Positions 8,015-16,942 of a stretch of DNA of 23,003 nt are shown here, one piece after another. The stretch lies in contig JAVBLC010000021.1 in NCBI GenBank assembly GCA_031553805.1, forward strand, positions 1-23,003, given 5' to 3'. The translations under genes and the position numbers were made by a program. Positions within the stretch are counted from its first letter, which is position 1, and each line of letters begins with the position of its first letter. The notes below the pieces were generated by a model. The model worked only from the letters and a program-made list of their open reading frames with translations, did no database searches and was not told the DNA's origin. The DNA is from JAITVB01 sp031553805. Its GTDB lineage: Bacteria > Bacteroidota > Bacteroidia > Bacteroidales > Rikenellaceae.

Positions 8015-9583
8015 TTAAAATTCCTGTTCGATATCTCCGCCGTCTTCCCAGTCGCTTGAATCCTGATTGCGTTGCACGATGTTGATCAGGAAGCGGATCC
8101 GGCCGGCCGTAACCGTAAGGATTGACGGGTTGAGGTCGGTGCCGTAATCATCCAAGGCGGTAAATTCAAAGTAGTTGACACCGTTCACAGTGCGTATGGC
8201 GACCTGGAAACGGTCGTTGCTGATCACCGTTTTGTCTTCCGGGTCGGGGAAATCTCCTCCGCCGCTGAGCGACATCTCGAATTTTTCGAGTGGGATGTTG
8301 GTTGAGAACACGATCTGGTCGGTCGATCCGGCATTCCGGTATACGACTGCCGTGCGGTCATCACGCTGTTCGTTGCGGTCTTTTTTCAGCATTACGAATT
8401 GCGTCCCGTCCACGATAATTCCATCATCCATCCCCTCATCCCAATCGGTAATGGTCAGGCCCATGTTGACGGGGAGCGAATTGAAAGCTTCGTTTTCGGT
8501 GTCGTATCCCGGTCCGTCGACCGAGGTGATGTTAACCAGGTAGCGGTGATTTCGTAGGATGTCGAGTTTCACATCCGAGGGGTTGCTGCCGGTTCCTCGC
8601 TCGTAGAAATCGATGCGGTACCAGGTTTTTTTAGTCGTGTTGACCGCGTCCCCTGGTTTGGTATAGTAGCCCCCGATCAACAGACATGTGATTTTGACCG
8701 GATCAGTCTGAGTCTTGTTGTCGGACTCGGCGATATAGATGTCGTGAAATAAACCGAATCCTGCCGGCGAGAGCGGATAGCTCAATTTTGTCGAGTTGCG
8801 GTCGGCGAATGAGGCGGCCACGGTCGGCAATACAGCTTTGCCGACATCGGCTCCCGTGCCCATATTGGCCGCCAGGGGAGCTGCGTATCCTGCCTTATTC
8901 GTATTATAAACGTTGATGTCGGAAATGTAGAACAAATCGTCCAGGCCGACAGCCAAAGGAGTGTTGATCGCTCCTGCCACGTTAACCCCTACGTCGATGC
9001 GGGCCACCGAACGGATCAGGCTCACCTCGGGAAAGGTCAGCGTCGTGGTGACGGCATAAGAAGAGGCCGTTTCGCCCCACATGGGCAGCGGCGTGAAAGA
9101 TGAGCCGACATCCCATTTGCCTTCGCTGTCGAAACGGATCAGCGAGAGCACCTGTTCTTTGCTCATTGAAGAGGTGAACGATGAGCTCACCGCATCGATT
9201 TCGTCGCGCAGGTTGGCCAGGAGCACGAACTTGTGTTGTTCGCCCGATCCGGTCAGCTGCAGCAGCACTTTGAAGGTCTTTTTATTGACGGCCCCGGCGT
9301 TGTTGTTGATGTCGGTGCCGTGGCCTACGTAGAGGAACGTTTCTCCGCCCATGCCGTTGTCTTTAAACGCCAGCACGTCGAGAGTGGCAATGTAGTTCTC
9401 TTCTGTCTGGCCCAGGGCGCGGCCTGCGGGATTCGACGGACCGGGAACGTTCACGGTGAGCGTCAGGTTGGCTCCGTTGTCCCCGTAGCCCGGTTTCTTA
9501 TCGTCGTATCGGTCTTTAATACACCCGCTTGCCGCTCCAGCCAGGAGCAGCACGACGAAGAGATGGATCAATCTGTTTTTCAT
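8015..9583 (-). CDS. Fimbrillin-family accessory/tip subunit, 522 aa
   Basis: A lipoprotein signal covers residues 1-21 (lipobox AASGC, Cys 21). The first strand LTLTVNVPGPS is followed by AGR-ALGQTEENYIATLDVLAF, with a candidate Arg processing site at residue 55. The middle has typical fimbrillin elements (KFVLLANLRDEI, LIRSVARIDVGV). The motif ILRNHRYLVNITSVDGPG, then MGLTITDWDEG, near 345-385 marks the end of the pilin fold. Another 130 residues follow, forming one extra beta domain (about 395-510, ending ITVTAGRIRFLINIVQRN in BACON style). The layout matches FimD-like minor subunits of type V pili. It starts 27 bp after the preceding subunit and ends 32 bp before the tip gene. Position within the pilus is inferred. 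Confidence 0.75.
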   Translation of the reverse strand: MKNRLIHLFVVLLLAGAASGCIKDRYDDKKPGYGDNGANLTLTVNVPGPSNPAGRALGQTEENYIATLDVLAFKDNGMGGETFLYVGHGTDINNNAGAVNKKTFKVLLQLTGSGEQHKFVLLANLRDEIDAVSSSFTSSMSKEQVLSLIRFDSEGKWDVGSSFTPLPMWGETASSYAVTTTLTFPEVSLIRSVARIDVGVNVAGAINTPLAVGLDDLFYISDINVYNTNKAGYAAPLAANMGTGADVGKAVLPTVAASFADRNSTKLSYPLSPAGFGLFHDIYIAESDNKTQTDPVKITCLLIGGYYTKPGDAVNTTKKTWYRIDFYERGTGSNPSDVKLDILRNHRYLVNITSVDGPGYDTENEAFNSLPVNMGLTITDWDEGMDDGIIVDGTQFVMLKKDRNEQRDDRTAVVYRNAGSTDQIVFSTNIPLEKFEMSLSGGGDFPDPEDKTVISNDRFQVAIRTVNGVNYFEFTALDDYGTDLNPSILTVTAGRIRFLINIVQRNQDSSDWEDGGDIEQEF

Positions 9584-9610
9584 ATTCTTAAGTTTTCGGA
9601 TAATCGTTCG

Positions 9611-10717
9611 TTAGATACCTCCGCCCTGGGTAACTTCCTCCCAGTCGCCAATGACCACGTTTACCGTTACCGTTACTTTGCCCTCGTAAGCTTCCTCGGG
9701 GGTTTCGGTGCCGGGTCCGGCAACGGACTGGATCTCGACTTTATAGTTGTGGTTGCGCAGGATGTGGCTTGAGAGATGGGTGTTGTCCATGTCGTCCGCC
9801 GTCTTCAGGTTGACGCGGTAGTAGCCCAGCGTCCCGTTGTATTGGGCGCCTATCACGATGGCCGTGCCGGTCAGTTTGCCCGACTCGCCGTAGGCGGGCG
9901 ATTCATAGGTATAGATCGATCGGACGATCTCGCCCTTCGCGTCGGTTGTGTAGTCGGCGGCGTAGGCGACCGTGCCGGCGAGGATCGGGGTACCTGTGGT
10001 GGTGTTGGCCGCGGGAACTGCTGCGGCGTAGGCACGGTCGATCAAAAAGTCGCTGAAGTCGTAAGCTACGTAACCTGCCGTTTTCTGGTTGAACAACCGG
10101 GCATCGATCAGCTTAAAGTTCGAAATGGTCGCTTTGATTTTCAGGTCGATGCGGGCTACCATGCGGATCAGCGGGAACGTGCCGATCTGCTTGTTGTCGG
10201 TATCCACGATCACGGGCGTGGTTTTGGCATACATGGGGATATAGTCAAAGGCCGCGCCGCCGTTGTTGCGGGCGTTCCACTGACCTGCCGTGCCTTTCGT
10301 GCTGACAAGTTTTTGCATGGCATTGGCCAGCGGTTCGTTTAATGTGATGCCCGCTGCGGAGAACTCGGTCGAGGCGTTTGCCAGTACGACGAACAGCTGG
10401 GGGATAGAATATCCTTTTACCGTTGCCGTTACGGTCAAGTCGTCACGGCGGATGTTCGTGGCGGTGTATGCGTAGCGATAAACCCCCTGCCCGTCCTGGA
10501 GGAAAGCCAGCACGTCGATGGTGTTGATCGTGCCCTCGTCGGCGACGCTCATCGCACGGGTGTCTGTTCCCCGTGTCCCGGTTGCAGCCGATATGCTCAT
10601 TTCAAAGCATACCGATTTATCCTCCCCCTCCTGGGGGAGCGGTGCGTCCGGCTCCTTGGCGCAGGAGGCCAGCACGAGCGCCGCAATTGTCAATAGTATT
10701 GATCCGTATCGTTTCAT
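9611..10717 (-). CDS. Fimbrillin-family accessory subunit, 368 aa
   Basis: The lipoprotein signal is MKRYGSILLTIAALVLASC (Cys 19). A first strand SVCFEMSISAATGTR is followed by GTDTR-AMSVADEG, with candidate cleavage after Arg 54. The core has INTIDVLAFLQDGQGVYRYAY, PQLFVVLANAS, FPLIRMVARIDLKIKA and, near the end, ILRNHNYKVEIQSVAGPG. The protein stops after a TVTVNVVIGDWEEV strand, so it is a single pilin module without the extra domains of the next two genes. This is the length and form expected of an Mfa1/FimC-like subunit. The upstream anchor gene ends only 17 bp away, consistent with one transcript. Confidence 0.78.
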   Translation of the reverse strand: MKRYGSILLTIAALVLASCAKEPDAPLPQEGEDKSVCFEMSISAATGTRGTDTRAMSVADEGTINTIDVLAFLQDGQGVYRYAYTATNIRRDDLTVTATVKGYSIPQLFVVLANASTEFSAAGITLNEPLANAMQKLVSTKGTAGQWNARNNGGAAFDYIPMYAKTTPVIVDTDNKQIGTFPLIRMVARIDLKIKATISNFKLIDARLFNQKTAGYVAYDFSDFLIDRAYAAAVPAANTTTGTPILAGTVAYAADYTTDAKGEIVRSIYTYESPAYGESGKLTGTAIVIGAQYNGTLGYYRVNLKTADDMDNTHLSSHILRNHNYKVEIQSVAGPGTETPEEAYEGKVTVTVNVVIGDWEEVTQGGGI

Positions 10718-10734
10718 AAATCCTGTTTGATCGT

Positions 10735-11697
10735 TTAATTACTACCCGGTGTTACCGGTTTGTCTTTCCAATCGGGTATGGTGACCGTCACACCCAGGTC
10801 GTTGAACTTGATCAACACGTCGATGTCGTTCTTGTAAGCTGTCGGATTCTGGTCAATGAATTCCTTCAGGTTGACTACTGCGACGTTAGCGTTGTTCGAT
10901 GCCTTGCGCACGGTGATTACCTCGTCGTCGATCACATCGCCGAAAGCGAAGAAGAACGTAGACAGAGCCGCCGGGCCGTCGCTCATGGTCACGGCATGCG
11001 AAGTCTGTCTGAAATTGAATTTCTGGCTGAGTGTGTTATACAGGAAGTCGTACTGTCCCCAAAGATTCGATACGTCGATCACGGGCAGCCGGCCGCCGTC
11101 TGAAAATCCCTGCACGTAGACGTTCAGCGCACGGTAGGCGCGGACGAAGTGCATCTGTTTGACGGTCGACTGGCCGGCAGTGATCGAGAACTCATAGTCC
11201 GCATCGCCCGCAGCGCGTGAACCGGTAGTGCCGGGTGAAGCGGTGGCACGCGATGCCGGGTGTGTCTTTCTCGGGGCATAGTACACGTGGTCGCCCGTGG
11301 AGGTTGCCGTCTGGTCGATTTGCACGGTACATTGATCCAGCGTGGTCACGCCCGGCGTATATGGCGAGAAGCAGGAGTTGCGGTCGATGTCAGCCCAGCA
11401 TAAAACGCGGTAATCGCCATTGGGCAGTTGCAGCTTCCAGCCCCGGAATTCGTCTAGGGCCGCCTGGTTGAAACTTTTGTGTGCCACCAGCCGATTCAGG
11501 TTGTCAAAAATGAAGGCATCCACCGAGTTGATGTTCTGCGAAAAAATATCCGCACCCGCATCGTTCGTGTAGTGGAACGTGATGGTCGCATTTTCGTAGG
11601 CACAGTCCGACAGGTCTTCTCCCACGCCCATGCAGCTCGTCATGGCCAAGGCCAGGCCCGCGGCCGCTACAATCCTGTTAATCATTCTGAATATCAT
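10735..11697 (-). CDS. FimB/Mfa2-family fimbrial anchor subunit
   Basis: 320 residues with a signal ending ALAMTSC (Cys 22), then the anchor-type sequence GEDLSDCAYENATITFHYTNDAGADIFSQ and SVDAFIFDNLNRLV, with QLPNGDYRVLCWADI further on. These are hallmarks of the Mfa2/FimB family, which caps the cell-proximal end of the pilus, fixes it in the outer membrane and limits its length. Unlike the other four pilins, there is no Arg-Ser/Ala site after the first strand, in line with known anchors that are not processed. The last 20 residues (LGVTVTIPDWKDKPVTPGSN) closely resemble the end of the major subunit. Start: ATG at 11697, or the in-frame ATG at 11685, which gives a more typical signal peptide. 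Confidence 0.85.
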   Translation of the reverse strand: MIFRMINRIVAAAGLALAMTSCMGVGEDLSDCAYENATITFHYTNDAGADIFSQNINSVDAFIFDNLNRLVAHKSFNQAALDEFRGWKLQLPNGDYRVLCWADIDRNSCFSPYTPGVTTLDQCTVQIDQTATSTGDHVYYAPRKTHPASRATASPGTTGSRAAGDADYEFSITAGQSTVKQMHFVRAYRALNVYVQGFSDGGRLPVIDVSNLWGQYDFLYNTLSQKFNFRQTSHAVTMSDGPAALSTFFFAFGDVIDDEVITVRKASNNANVAVVNLKEFIDQNPTAYKNDIDVLIKFNDLGVTVTIPDWKDKPVTPGSN

Positions 11698-11751
11698 ATC
11701 TTCTCATTCGTTTCTTTTCAAGTCAGGGCGCATTTTAGGCCCCGTTGGCGA

Positions 11752-11805
11752 CCGGGAGGGGACGTTCAACCCCGCCCGGCCTGTGTTATCCGATATCGCT
11801 ATCGG
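11752..11805 (-). promoter_or_regulatory. Tandem hairpins between major-pilin and anchor genes
   Basis: The 119-bp gap holds two adjacent stems. CCGGGAGGGG (11752-11761) pairs with CCCCGCCCGG (11770-11779) with one mismatch. CCGATA (11790-11795) pairs with TATCGG (11800-11805). Neither has a U-tract. They fit partial termination or 3'-end protection that would leave far more major-pilin mRNA than downstream mRNA. This is inference from position and stem strength. Confidence 0.45.
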
Positions 11806-11816
11806 CTATCCCGGCA

Positions 11817-12929
11817 TTATACGCCCGGAGTAACTACTTTCTCGGTCCACGGGGTGATCGTCACGGTCACACCCAGGTCGAAGTTCGTCAGTTCGGGTTC
11901 GGGAGTGATGTCTTTCGCATCGATGGTTATGCCGGTTGAGCCCACGCCGATCTTGTAAATGGTGTTGGCGACGATAGAAGTGATGGGTGAGCCTCCGTCA
12001 ACAAACTTGTTGAAAGTCACGAAGCCCAGGAAATACTTGTCACCGGCGCCTGGAGTCTGTTCAGTGGTGTATTCACCTTTCACCAGCATGACTACGTGAG
12101 GGATGTTCGAGCCTGCAAACACGTGGTAAGCATACACGCTGCTACCGGCAGCCACAGTCACCGAAGGGCTGTACGCATCATAGTAAGCCGCCGGAACGTA
12201 AGGTACGGTCGGGGTGACGGTGCCGAAAGGCGTCGTAGCGGGGCTGGTGCTGGTGGCGGGGTTCATGTCCCAGTAGGTCGAAGCGTTGTTGTTGAGCTGC
12301 ACGGTGGCTTTACCGTCGGTGTAGTAGTTGTTGATCCACACACCTACCAGTTCCACGCTCTCCACACCTACGCCTTTTTTCACAGCGCCGATTTCGAAGC
12401 GGGCGGTCAGTGCATTCAGGGTTACCGTCGCTTTCTTGTAAACGTGACCGTCCGGAACCGGGTCGGTATCCACAACGGCAACAGCGTCACCCATGTGGGT
12501 CTTGTTGTTGATGCCGTTGCCGGTGTTCTGGTTAGCGATGGTGAACGCGTAATTCTTGATCGCAGTCGCACTGGTCAGGGCTTTAACAGCTGCTGATTCA
12601 GCAGAGGGAATGTTGGCTACGACGAGCACCTTGTTTACTGTCGACGGAACCTGCTCGATACGTTTGTATTTCGCAGAAATGTCGGCAACAGCGAAATCGA
12701 TGGGCGTACCCACGACGGCGTCGCCGTTAAGCAGAAATACGGTCACGTCGGCCAATACGGTCGTGCTGTTGGTCGTTACCTGATCCTGTACGGAGCGTGT
12801 GACTACGTTGCCGGGGAGTTGTACCAAAAGGACGTTGTCGCCCGAAGCGGGATTTTCGCTGCCGTCCTTGCTGCAGGAGGCGAAGCCTACGGTTGCGGCC
12901 AGGGCCGCGAGAAACAAGATTTTTTTCAT
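11817..12929 (-). CDS. FimA/Mfa1-family major fimbrillin
   Basis: 370 residues with a lipoprotein signal MKKILFLAALAATVGFASC (Cys 19). A short first strand DNVLLVQLPGNVVTR is followed by SVQDQ. Arg 45 lies almost exactly where Porphyromonas FimA is cut (after Arg 46), which frees a groove for polymerisation. The body has ADVTVFLLNGDAV, KVLVVANIPSA, ATVTLNALTARFEIGAV and a long Ala/Thr/Ser/Pro-rich variable part. The C-terminus is LGVTVTITPWTEKVVTPGV, a candidate donor strand. It has the lowest complexity and charge of the five pilins and is the first pilin gene, both usual for the major shaft subunit. It starts 44 bp after the DUF3868 gene stop; no convincing separate promoter was found there. 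Confidence 0.83.
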   Translation of the reverse strand: MKKILFLAALAATVGFASCSKDGSENPASGDNVLLVQLPGNVVTRSVQDQVTTNSTTVLADVTVFLLNGDAVVGTPIDFAVADISAKYKRIEQVPSTVNKVLVVANIPSAESAAVKALTSATAIKNYAFTIANQNTGNGINNKTHMGDAVAVVDTDPVPDGHVYKKATVTLNALTARFEIGAVKKGVGVESVELVGVWINNYYTDGKATVQLNNNASTYWDMNPATSTSPATTPFGTVTPTVPYVPAAYYDAYSPSVTVAAGSSVYAYHVFAGSNIPHVVMLVKGEYTTEQTPGAGDKYFLGFVTFNKFVDGGSPITSIVANTIYKIGVGSTGITIDAKDITPEPELTNFDLGVTVTITPWTEKVVTPGV

Positions 12930-12973
12930 TTTGTAGAGATTTAATTAAAAAAAGTATGAATTTGGAGTATCGG

Positions 12974-14473
12974 TTATTTTGTGGCCATTGCAACCTGGTC
13001 GAGTTTCTCGAGTTCGGAGAGGTTCTTTACAGCTTCGAGATTTCCGGCCGCTTTGGCGGATTCGAAGTATGCGGCGGCTTGCCGGAAGTCGCCTTTCAAG
13101 GCGGCGATCACCCCCATGTTGTTGGCCCAGGCGGCATCGTGGGTCGCCACTTTAGCCAGATAACGCTCGGCTTCGGCCGTGTTTTTGGCTGAGATGGCGT
13201 TGGCGGCGGCATTCAGGTTGGCGATGTCGCTGTTGGGAAATTGCCCGGCGGCGATGTCGAACACGCGGTGGTATTCGGCGCTTGCCGGAGGATAGCTTTT
13301 CGCGACAAGGAACATCTCGTTCAGGCTCATCAGCTGCGGATTCGCTTCTATGGCTATCCGGCCTTGCTCAATGGTAAAGGGGATTACCGTATATTTGAGT
13401 TCATAGTCGGACCGCCGCAGTTTGGGGTACATTTCCGTCAGGATTTCTCTGTACGGGCCGTCTCCCAGGAGACTTTTCATCTTTTTCTCCCGGCCGTCGA
13501 GAGCCTCGGAGCTCCGGATGATCAAAAGGGCGGCGTCTTTGTAGTGTTTGTTCGACGCTTCCATCAGATCTTCCAGTCCTGTCCAGTCTTCACCGCGCCC
13601 TGTCACTTGAAATAGACTCTCGTTTAAACCATAGGCGGTGTGGATGTAATCTTTAAGGGCGATTGCGCGGCGGCTCGAAAGGGTCATGTTCGTGGCCGAA
13701 CTGCCTTCAGGCGAAGCGTATCCGTCGATCACCACTTGTGTAATGGTGGTGTAAGGATTGTTCTGGATGCGCTGGATTAGTGACCCAATTTTTGTCAGTT
13801 CCGAGGCGTTGCCCATGAAATCAGGGCGCAGTTCCGAGCGGCCGACGGCGAAGTCGAGAAACGCCTTGCCGCTTTCGCTGCGTGTTTTGACGGGCTCGGG
13901 GTTGGGAAGTTTGAAGCTGACCGTGTAGCTGAGCCCGATCTCCTTTACGGGAGAGGGCTTGGCCGGATTGCGGTTTTCCATGCCATTGCCCAGCAACCGG
14001 AATTCGACAGGAGTGATCGGACCGTCACATTCGCACTGCTCTTCGCGGATTCCGAAGGCTGCATAACGCATCCACGGTTCGTAGGCGACAGCCGTCGAAT
14101 AGCGATAGGTCCGCGATGCGTTTACAGCGTCCCCGTCGATTACACGGCCGACCCCGATCGGTTGGCGGCCCAGGGCCACCATGCGGTTGTAGGCCCTCTG
14201 GCGGTTTTTGCCGTTTATCATCACCGGGGGCATATCCATCGACACGTTCATTGTGTCGTTTCGAAGCTCCGGGGTGAGCAGCAAGAAACCGCGTTTGGCT
14301 ATCTCCACGTTGTTCAGGGCGATGGTCATGTCCAGGTAAACCGAATCGCCTTTCAGGTAATAATTGTCCTGTGTCACGCTTACGCGCCACAGTTCCACGG
14401 CATTGCGCACCTGGCTCCATCCGGGGAGCGCAGCTATCGTAAACAGTACCAGTAGTATGTTGATTTTCTTCAT
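12974..14473 (-). CDS. DUF3868 / OmpA-like / TPR periplasmic protein of the pilus locus
   Basis: 499 residues in three parts. After a signal peptide (1-20, cleaved after GWS), residues 22-190 match DUF3868 (VELWRVSVTQDNYYLKGDSVYLDMTI), with a CEC pair near 148. Residues about 205-330 form an OmpA-like module with the family signature VVIDGYASPEGSSATNMTLSSRRAIALKDYI, expected to contact peptidoglycan. Residues 390-495 contain TPR-like helices (DAAWANNMGVIAALKGDFRQAAAYFESAKA). Proteins of this type commonly accompany DUF3575 and fimbrillin genes in Bacteroidetes and probably help place or assemble the pilus in the envelope. The gene begins only 7 bp after the STN-DUF3575 gene, so the two are likely translated together. 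The exact biochemical role is unknown. Confidence 0.75.
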   Translation of the reverse strand: MKKINILLVLFTIAALPGWSQVRNAVELWRVSVTQDNYYLKGDSVYLDMTIALNNVEIAKRGFLLLTPELRNDTMNVSMDMPPVMINGKNRQRAYNRMVALGRQPIGVGRVIDGDAVNASRTYRYSTAVAYEPWMRYAAFGIREEQCECDGPITPVEFRLLGNGMENRNPAKPSPVKEIGLSYTVSFKLPNPEPVKTRSESGKAFLDFAVGRSELRPDFMGNASELTKIGSLIQRIQNNPYTTITQVVIDGYASPEGSSATNMTLSSRRAIALKDYIHTAYGLNESLFQVTGRGEDWTGLEDLMEASNKHYKDAALLIIRSSEALDGREKKMKSLLGDGPYREILTEMYPKLRRSDYELKYTVIPFTIEQGRIAIEANPQLMSLNEMFLVAKSYPPASAEYHRVFDIAAGQFPNSDIANLNAAANAISAKNTAEAERYLAKVATHDAAWANNMGVIAALKGDFRQAAAYFESAKAAGNLEAVKNLSELEKLDQVAMATK

Positions 14474-14480
14474 CGTTCGC

Positions 14481-15488
14481 TTATTTAATCATAAAGATCA
14501 GGGACACGCCTGCCTTCGTGGGGCCGAAGTAATTTTTGGTTTCTGAGTTGATAAGGGGGGCACAGGTGGCACAGCGGTATTTGTCATACCATAAATAGGC
14601 ATAACCCAGCCCCAGTTCGGCTTCGATGGCCCAGCGCTTGCCGAGCATCCATTGGTAGCCTGCATTTACGCCCGCACCCACCAGTTGGCCCTCGTAGCGG
14701 TAGTCGCTCATCGATTCGCTGAACGGCGGTGAAGGCAGGTTGCTGACATTATATTTGGCGTAGTGTGCATGAACTCCCCAGAAAAAACCGTTGAATGCCT
14801 CGCACGTCCAGAAACGTATGCCGGGTTGTACAGAAAAGTTCTCCCATTCGCGGTCGTTGATCCGCCCCCAAGAGTTGTGTGTAAACGGGATGTCGAGGGT
14901 GGTTTTTTGCGCCAGACGCACCTCGGCCCCCAGGCTGATGGTCAGGGTGGCGTCGAAAAGCAGGTTCGATTTGATTCCCACCAGGGGCGTTTCCCTCAGA
15001 CGGCTGGCCGTTGCATACCCTCCGCGCGGGGCGGGTGTGGGTTCAAGCTCCGGGGCCAGGGTGAGGAGCACGGTTTCGGTGGGAACGGAATAGCCCTGCA
15101 CCACTTCGGGCTGATAGGGTACGGGATCTGCCAGGATAGCCGCAGGGCGCGGTTGGGGTACGGCGGGTATAATCATGATATAGTTGCCGTTCATCTCCCA
15201 GGTCTGTTTGGAACTGTCCAGGATCAATCTGAGCATCTCTTTGGTCGTTCCCTCCAGGCGCGGAAGGTTCACACGCCTTGACGCATCGAAATCTCTGCTC
15301 TTGAATCCGAACGCGTAGCCTGTTTGGACTTCAATCTCTTTGATGGCTTCCCGGATGGTGATGCTCTTATTGGAAATGGTCACCCGTTTTTCTTGTGCCG
15401 TCAAGGTGACCGCAGGAAAGATGACCAGAGCGAGCAACAGGACAATGTCTCTCAATGCCTTTCCGGATTTTGTGTGTTTCAACTCCAT
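14481..15488 (-). CDS. STN-DUF3575 fusion outer-membrane protein
   Basis: 335 residues from the ATG at 15486-15488. A TTG start 39 bp further upstream is possible but puts a polar segment before the signal peptide. The hydrophobic signal (14-31) ends at TAQ. Residues 34-108 form an STN domain (KRVTISNKSITIREAIKEIE...GYAFGFKS...GNYIMIIP), the fold that TonB-linked receptors use to contact FecR anti-sigma factors. A Pro-rich linker (109-165) leads to DUF3575 (168-335, VGIKSNLLFDATLTISLGAE...NYFGPTKAGVSLIFMIK), probably a small beta barrel. It begins 35 bp after the FecR gene. I infer that it senses pilus or envelope state and passes this to FecR. DUF3575 and DUF3868 pairing beside fimbrillins is a known Bacteroidetes theme. 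Confidence 0.75.
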   Translation of the reverse strand: MELKHTKSGKALRDIVLLLALVIFPAVTLTAQEKRVTISNKSITIREAIKEIEVQTGYAFGFKSRDFDASRRVNLPRLEGTTKEMLRLILDSSKQTWEMNGNYIMIIPAVPQPRPAAILADPVPYQPEVVQGYSVPTETVLLTLAPELEPTPAPRGGYATASRLRETPLVGIKSNLLFDATLTISLGAEVRLAQKTTLDIPFTHNSWGRINDREWENFSVQPGIRFWTCEAFNGFFWGVHAHYAKYNVSNLPSPPFSESMSDYRYEGQLVGAGVNAGYQWMLGKRWAIEAELGLGYAYLWYDKYRCATCAPLINSETKNYFGPTKAGVSLIFMIK

Positions 15489-15523
15489 GTATTCTATTGC
15501 AGTTAGTTTCTCTGAAAAAATGG

Positions 15524-16573
15524 TCAATGCTTTACTTTTACGTGCACTGTTTTATCGCTGATCTCATAGGTGAATTCGCGGCTGAAACTTTGGAATATCC
15601 GCATCGCAGTTTCAATGTCTTCTTTCCCGATGAAGCGGAAATTGAGGTCTCCGTCATGCTTGAAAGTGCCTTCGACCTCGACTGTCATTCCATAATACCA
15701 TTCGATCGTGTGGAATACATTCGCGTAAGACGCCTCTTCGAAAACCAGGCGGGCCGCCATCCACTCGGGCAGTGTCGATGCAATCTGTTCGATCGCGTAT
15801 TGGTGGGTGTTGTTGTTGTAGACAAGCTGCTGTCCCGGGGTCATATTGAAGGCTATCTGCCCCTCTTCCTCGGTTCTTGCTTCCACGGTGATCTTCCCTT
15901 CATAAAGCGTCACGATGGTGTGTGGACTGTCAGGTATTGTCTGTACATTGAATTTCGTGCCCAATACATTCACGTTCAGATGGTTTGTTTCTACCACGAA
16001 CGGCTTCAGGCTATCCTTTGCAACATTCAGGTAGACTTCCCCTTGCGACAACATCATCCGGCGCTTGCCTCCTTCCTTGGATTCATTGACGTAGCGGATC
16101 AGGCTTCCGGGCCGGATAAATACGTCCGATCCGTCATTGAGCGTAGCGCGTTCCCGGCAGCCCCGCATATTGGGCATATCCACATGCGCCAGCACGGTCA
16201 ACGATTCCACCTCCGGGGTTTGGTAGTAGTTCCAGATAAGCCAGCAGGCGACGATCAGGGTCGGTACGAGTGCTGCTGCAACACGAAAGAACGTTCTGCG
16301 ATGCAACGGAGTGCGTTTGACGATTGGCGATCTTCCGGTCACACCGAGTTTGCGGTGATAACCCTCCAGTATTTCGAAAGCCAATTTGTCTGGCTTAGGA
16401 TCGTACTTGACCATCTTGTTGAAGATTTTTCTCAAAGAAGCGTCTTTCTGTTCCTCGTCCGTTGCAGAAGCAATCCACTCTTGAACAAGATCCCGGATGT
16501 CTTCGGGATAATCTCCGTTAAAATACTTCTTGAGAATTATTTCAACTCTACTTTTAATTTTTCTCGTTGTCAT
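15524..16573 (-). CDS. FecR-family anti-sigma factor
   Basis: 349 residues. A cytoplasmic N-terminal part (1-94) should bind the sigma factor. One membrane helix lies at about 95-117 (FFRVAAALVPTLIVACWLIW). The periplasmic FecR domain (about 130-235) includes RATLNDGSDVFIRPGSLIRY and LNVNVLGTKFNVQTIPDS. A DUF4974 domain follows (about 275-345, RLVFEEASYANVFHTIEWYY), which in Bacteroidetes receives the signal from an STN domain. The next gene encodes an STN protein, giving a complete signalling chain in the same operon. The start ATG is at 16571-16573. No -7 box of the primary sigma factor was found in the 445 bp upstream, consistent with control by the ECF factor itself, though that is inference. 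Confidence 0.9.
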   Translation of the reverse strand: MTTRKIKSRVEIILKKYFNGDYPEDIRDLVQEWIASATDEEQKDASLRKIFNKMVKYDPKPDKLAFEILEGYHRKLGVTGRSPIVKRTPLHRRTFFRVAAALVPTLIVACWLIWNYYQTPEVESLTVLAHVDMPNMRGCRERATLNDGSDVFIRPGSLIRYVNESKEGGKRRMMLSQGEVYLNVAKDSLKPFVVETNHLNVNVLGTKFNVQTIPDSPHTIVTLYEGKITVEARTEEEGQIAFNMTPGQQLVYNNNTHQYAIEQIASTLPEWMAARLVFEEASYANVFHTIEWYYGMTVEVEGTFKHDGDLNFRFIGKEDIETAMRIFQSFSREFTYEISDKTVHVKVKH

Positions 16574-16645
16574 AATGACTTTTTTTCAAGTCGGCAATCC
16601 TGTTATTGGTCTGCGTTGCTGATTCAACGGTGTTGTTTTGTATTA

Positions 16646-16720
16646 AAAGCCCAATGGGCACCCCATTAAATTATATTTTTTTAAAAACCGTGCTAAATAA
16701 TAACTCTTTCAAAGCCCAAT
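16646..16720. repeat. Direct repeat AAAGCCCAAT x2 upstream of the FecR gene
   Basis: Two identical 10-mers at 16646-16655 and 16711-16720; the first overlaps the palindrome GCCCAATGGGC. They lie 73-147 bp before the FecR ATG, where regulator sites or ECF promoter parts would be expected. Function is unproven. Confidence 0.4.
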
Positions 16721-16942
16721 TAGTATGGGACTAAGAAAGATTATCCGTTTATTTCCCTTCTTGCCAGAATTCTTGCGAGCCGAATAGTCATCCTCTCAAC
16801 TGTAAGAACGCAGTAGGGGGGCATTTCAGAAGTACTTCGGTTAATTATTTTTAATTATTTTTACCATCTTTATTCTATATATTTCATTATCATTGTGTTG
16901 TGCGCGGTAAAAAAATATTAAAAGCGGGCATAATTTTGGGTT

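Noticed and set aside
12935..12965. Separate promoter for the major pilin gene
   Set aside because: Only TACTTTTT is present (one base off) and there is no -33 box; the short gap favours read-through.
16931..16938. Plus-strand TAATTTTG as a promoter
   Set aside because: It matches TAnnTTTG but points into the sigma gene antisense, in AT-rich DNA where the motif is frequent by chance, with no -33 box.
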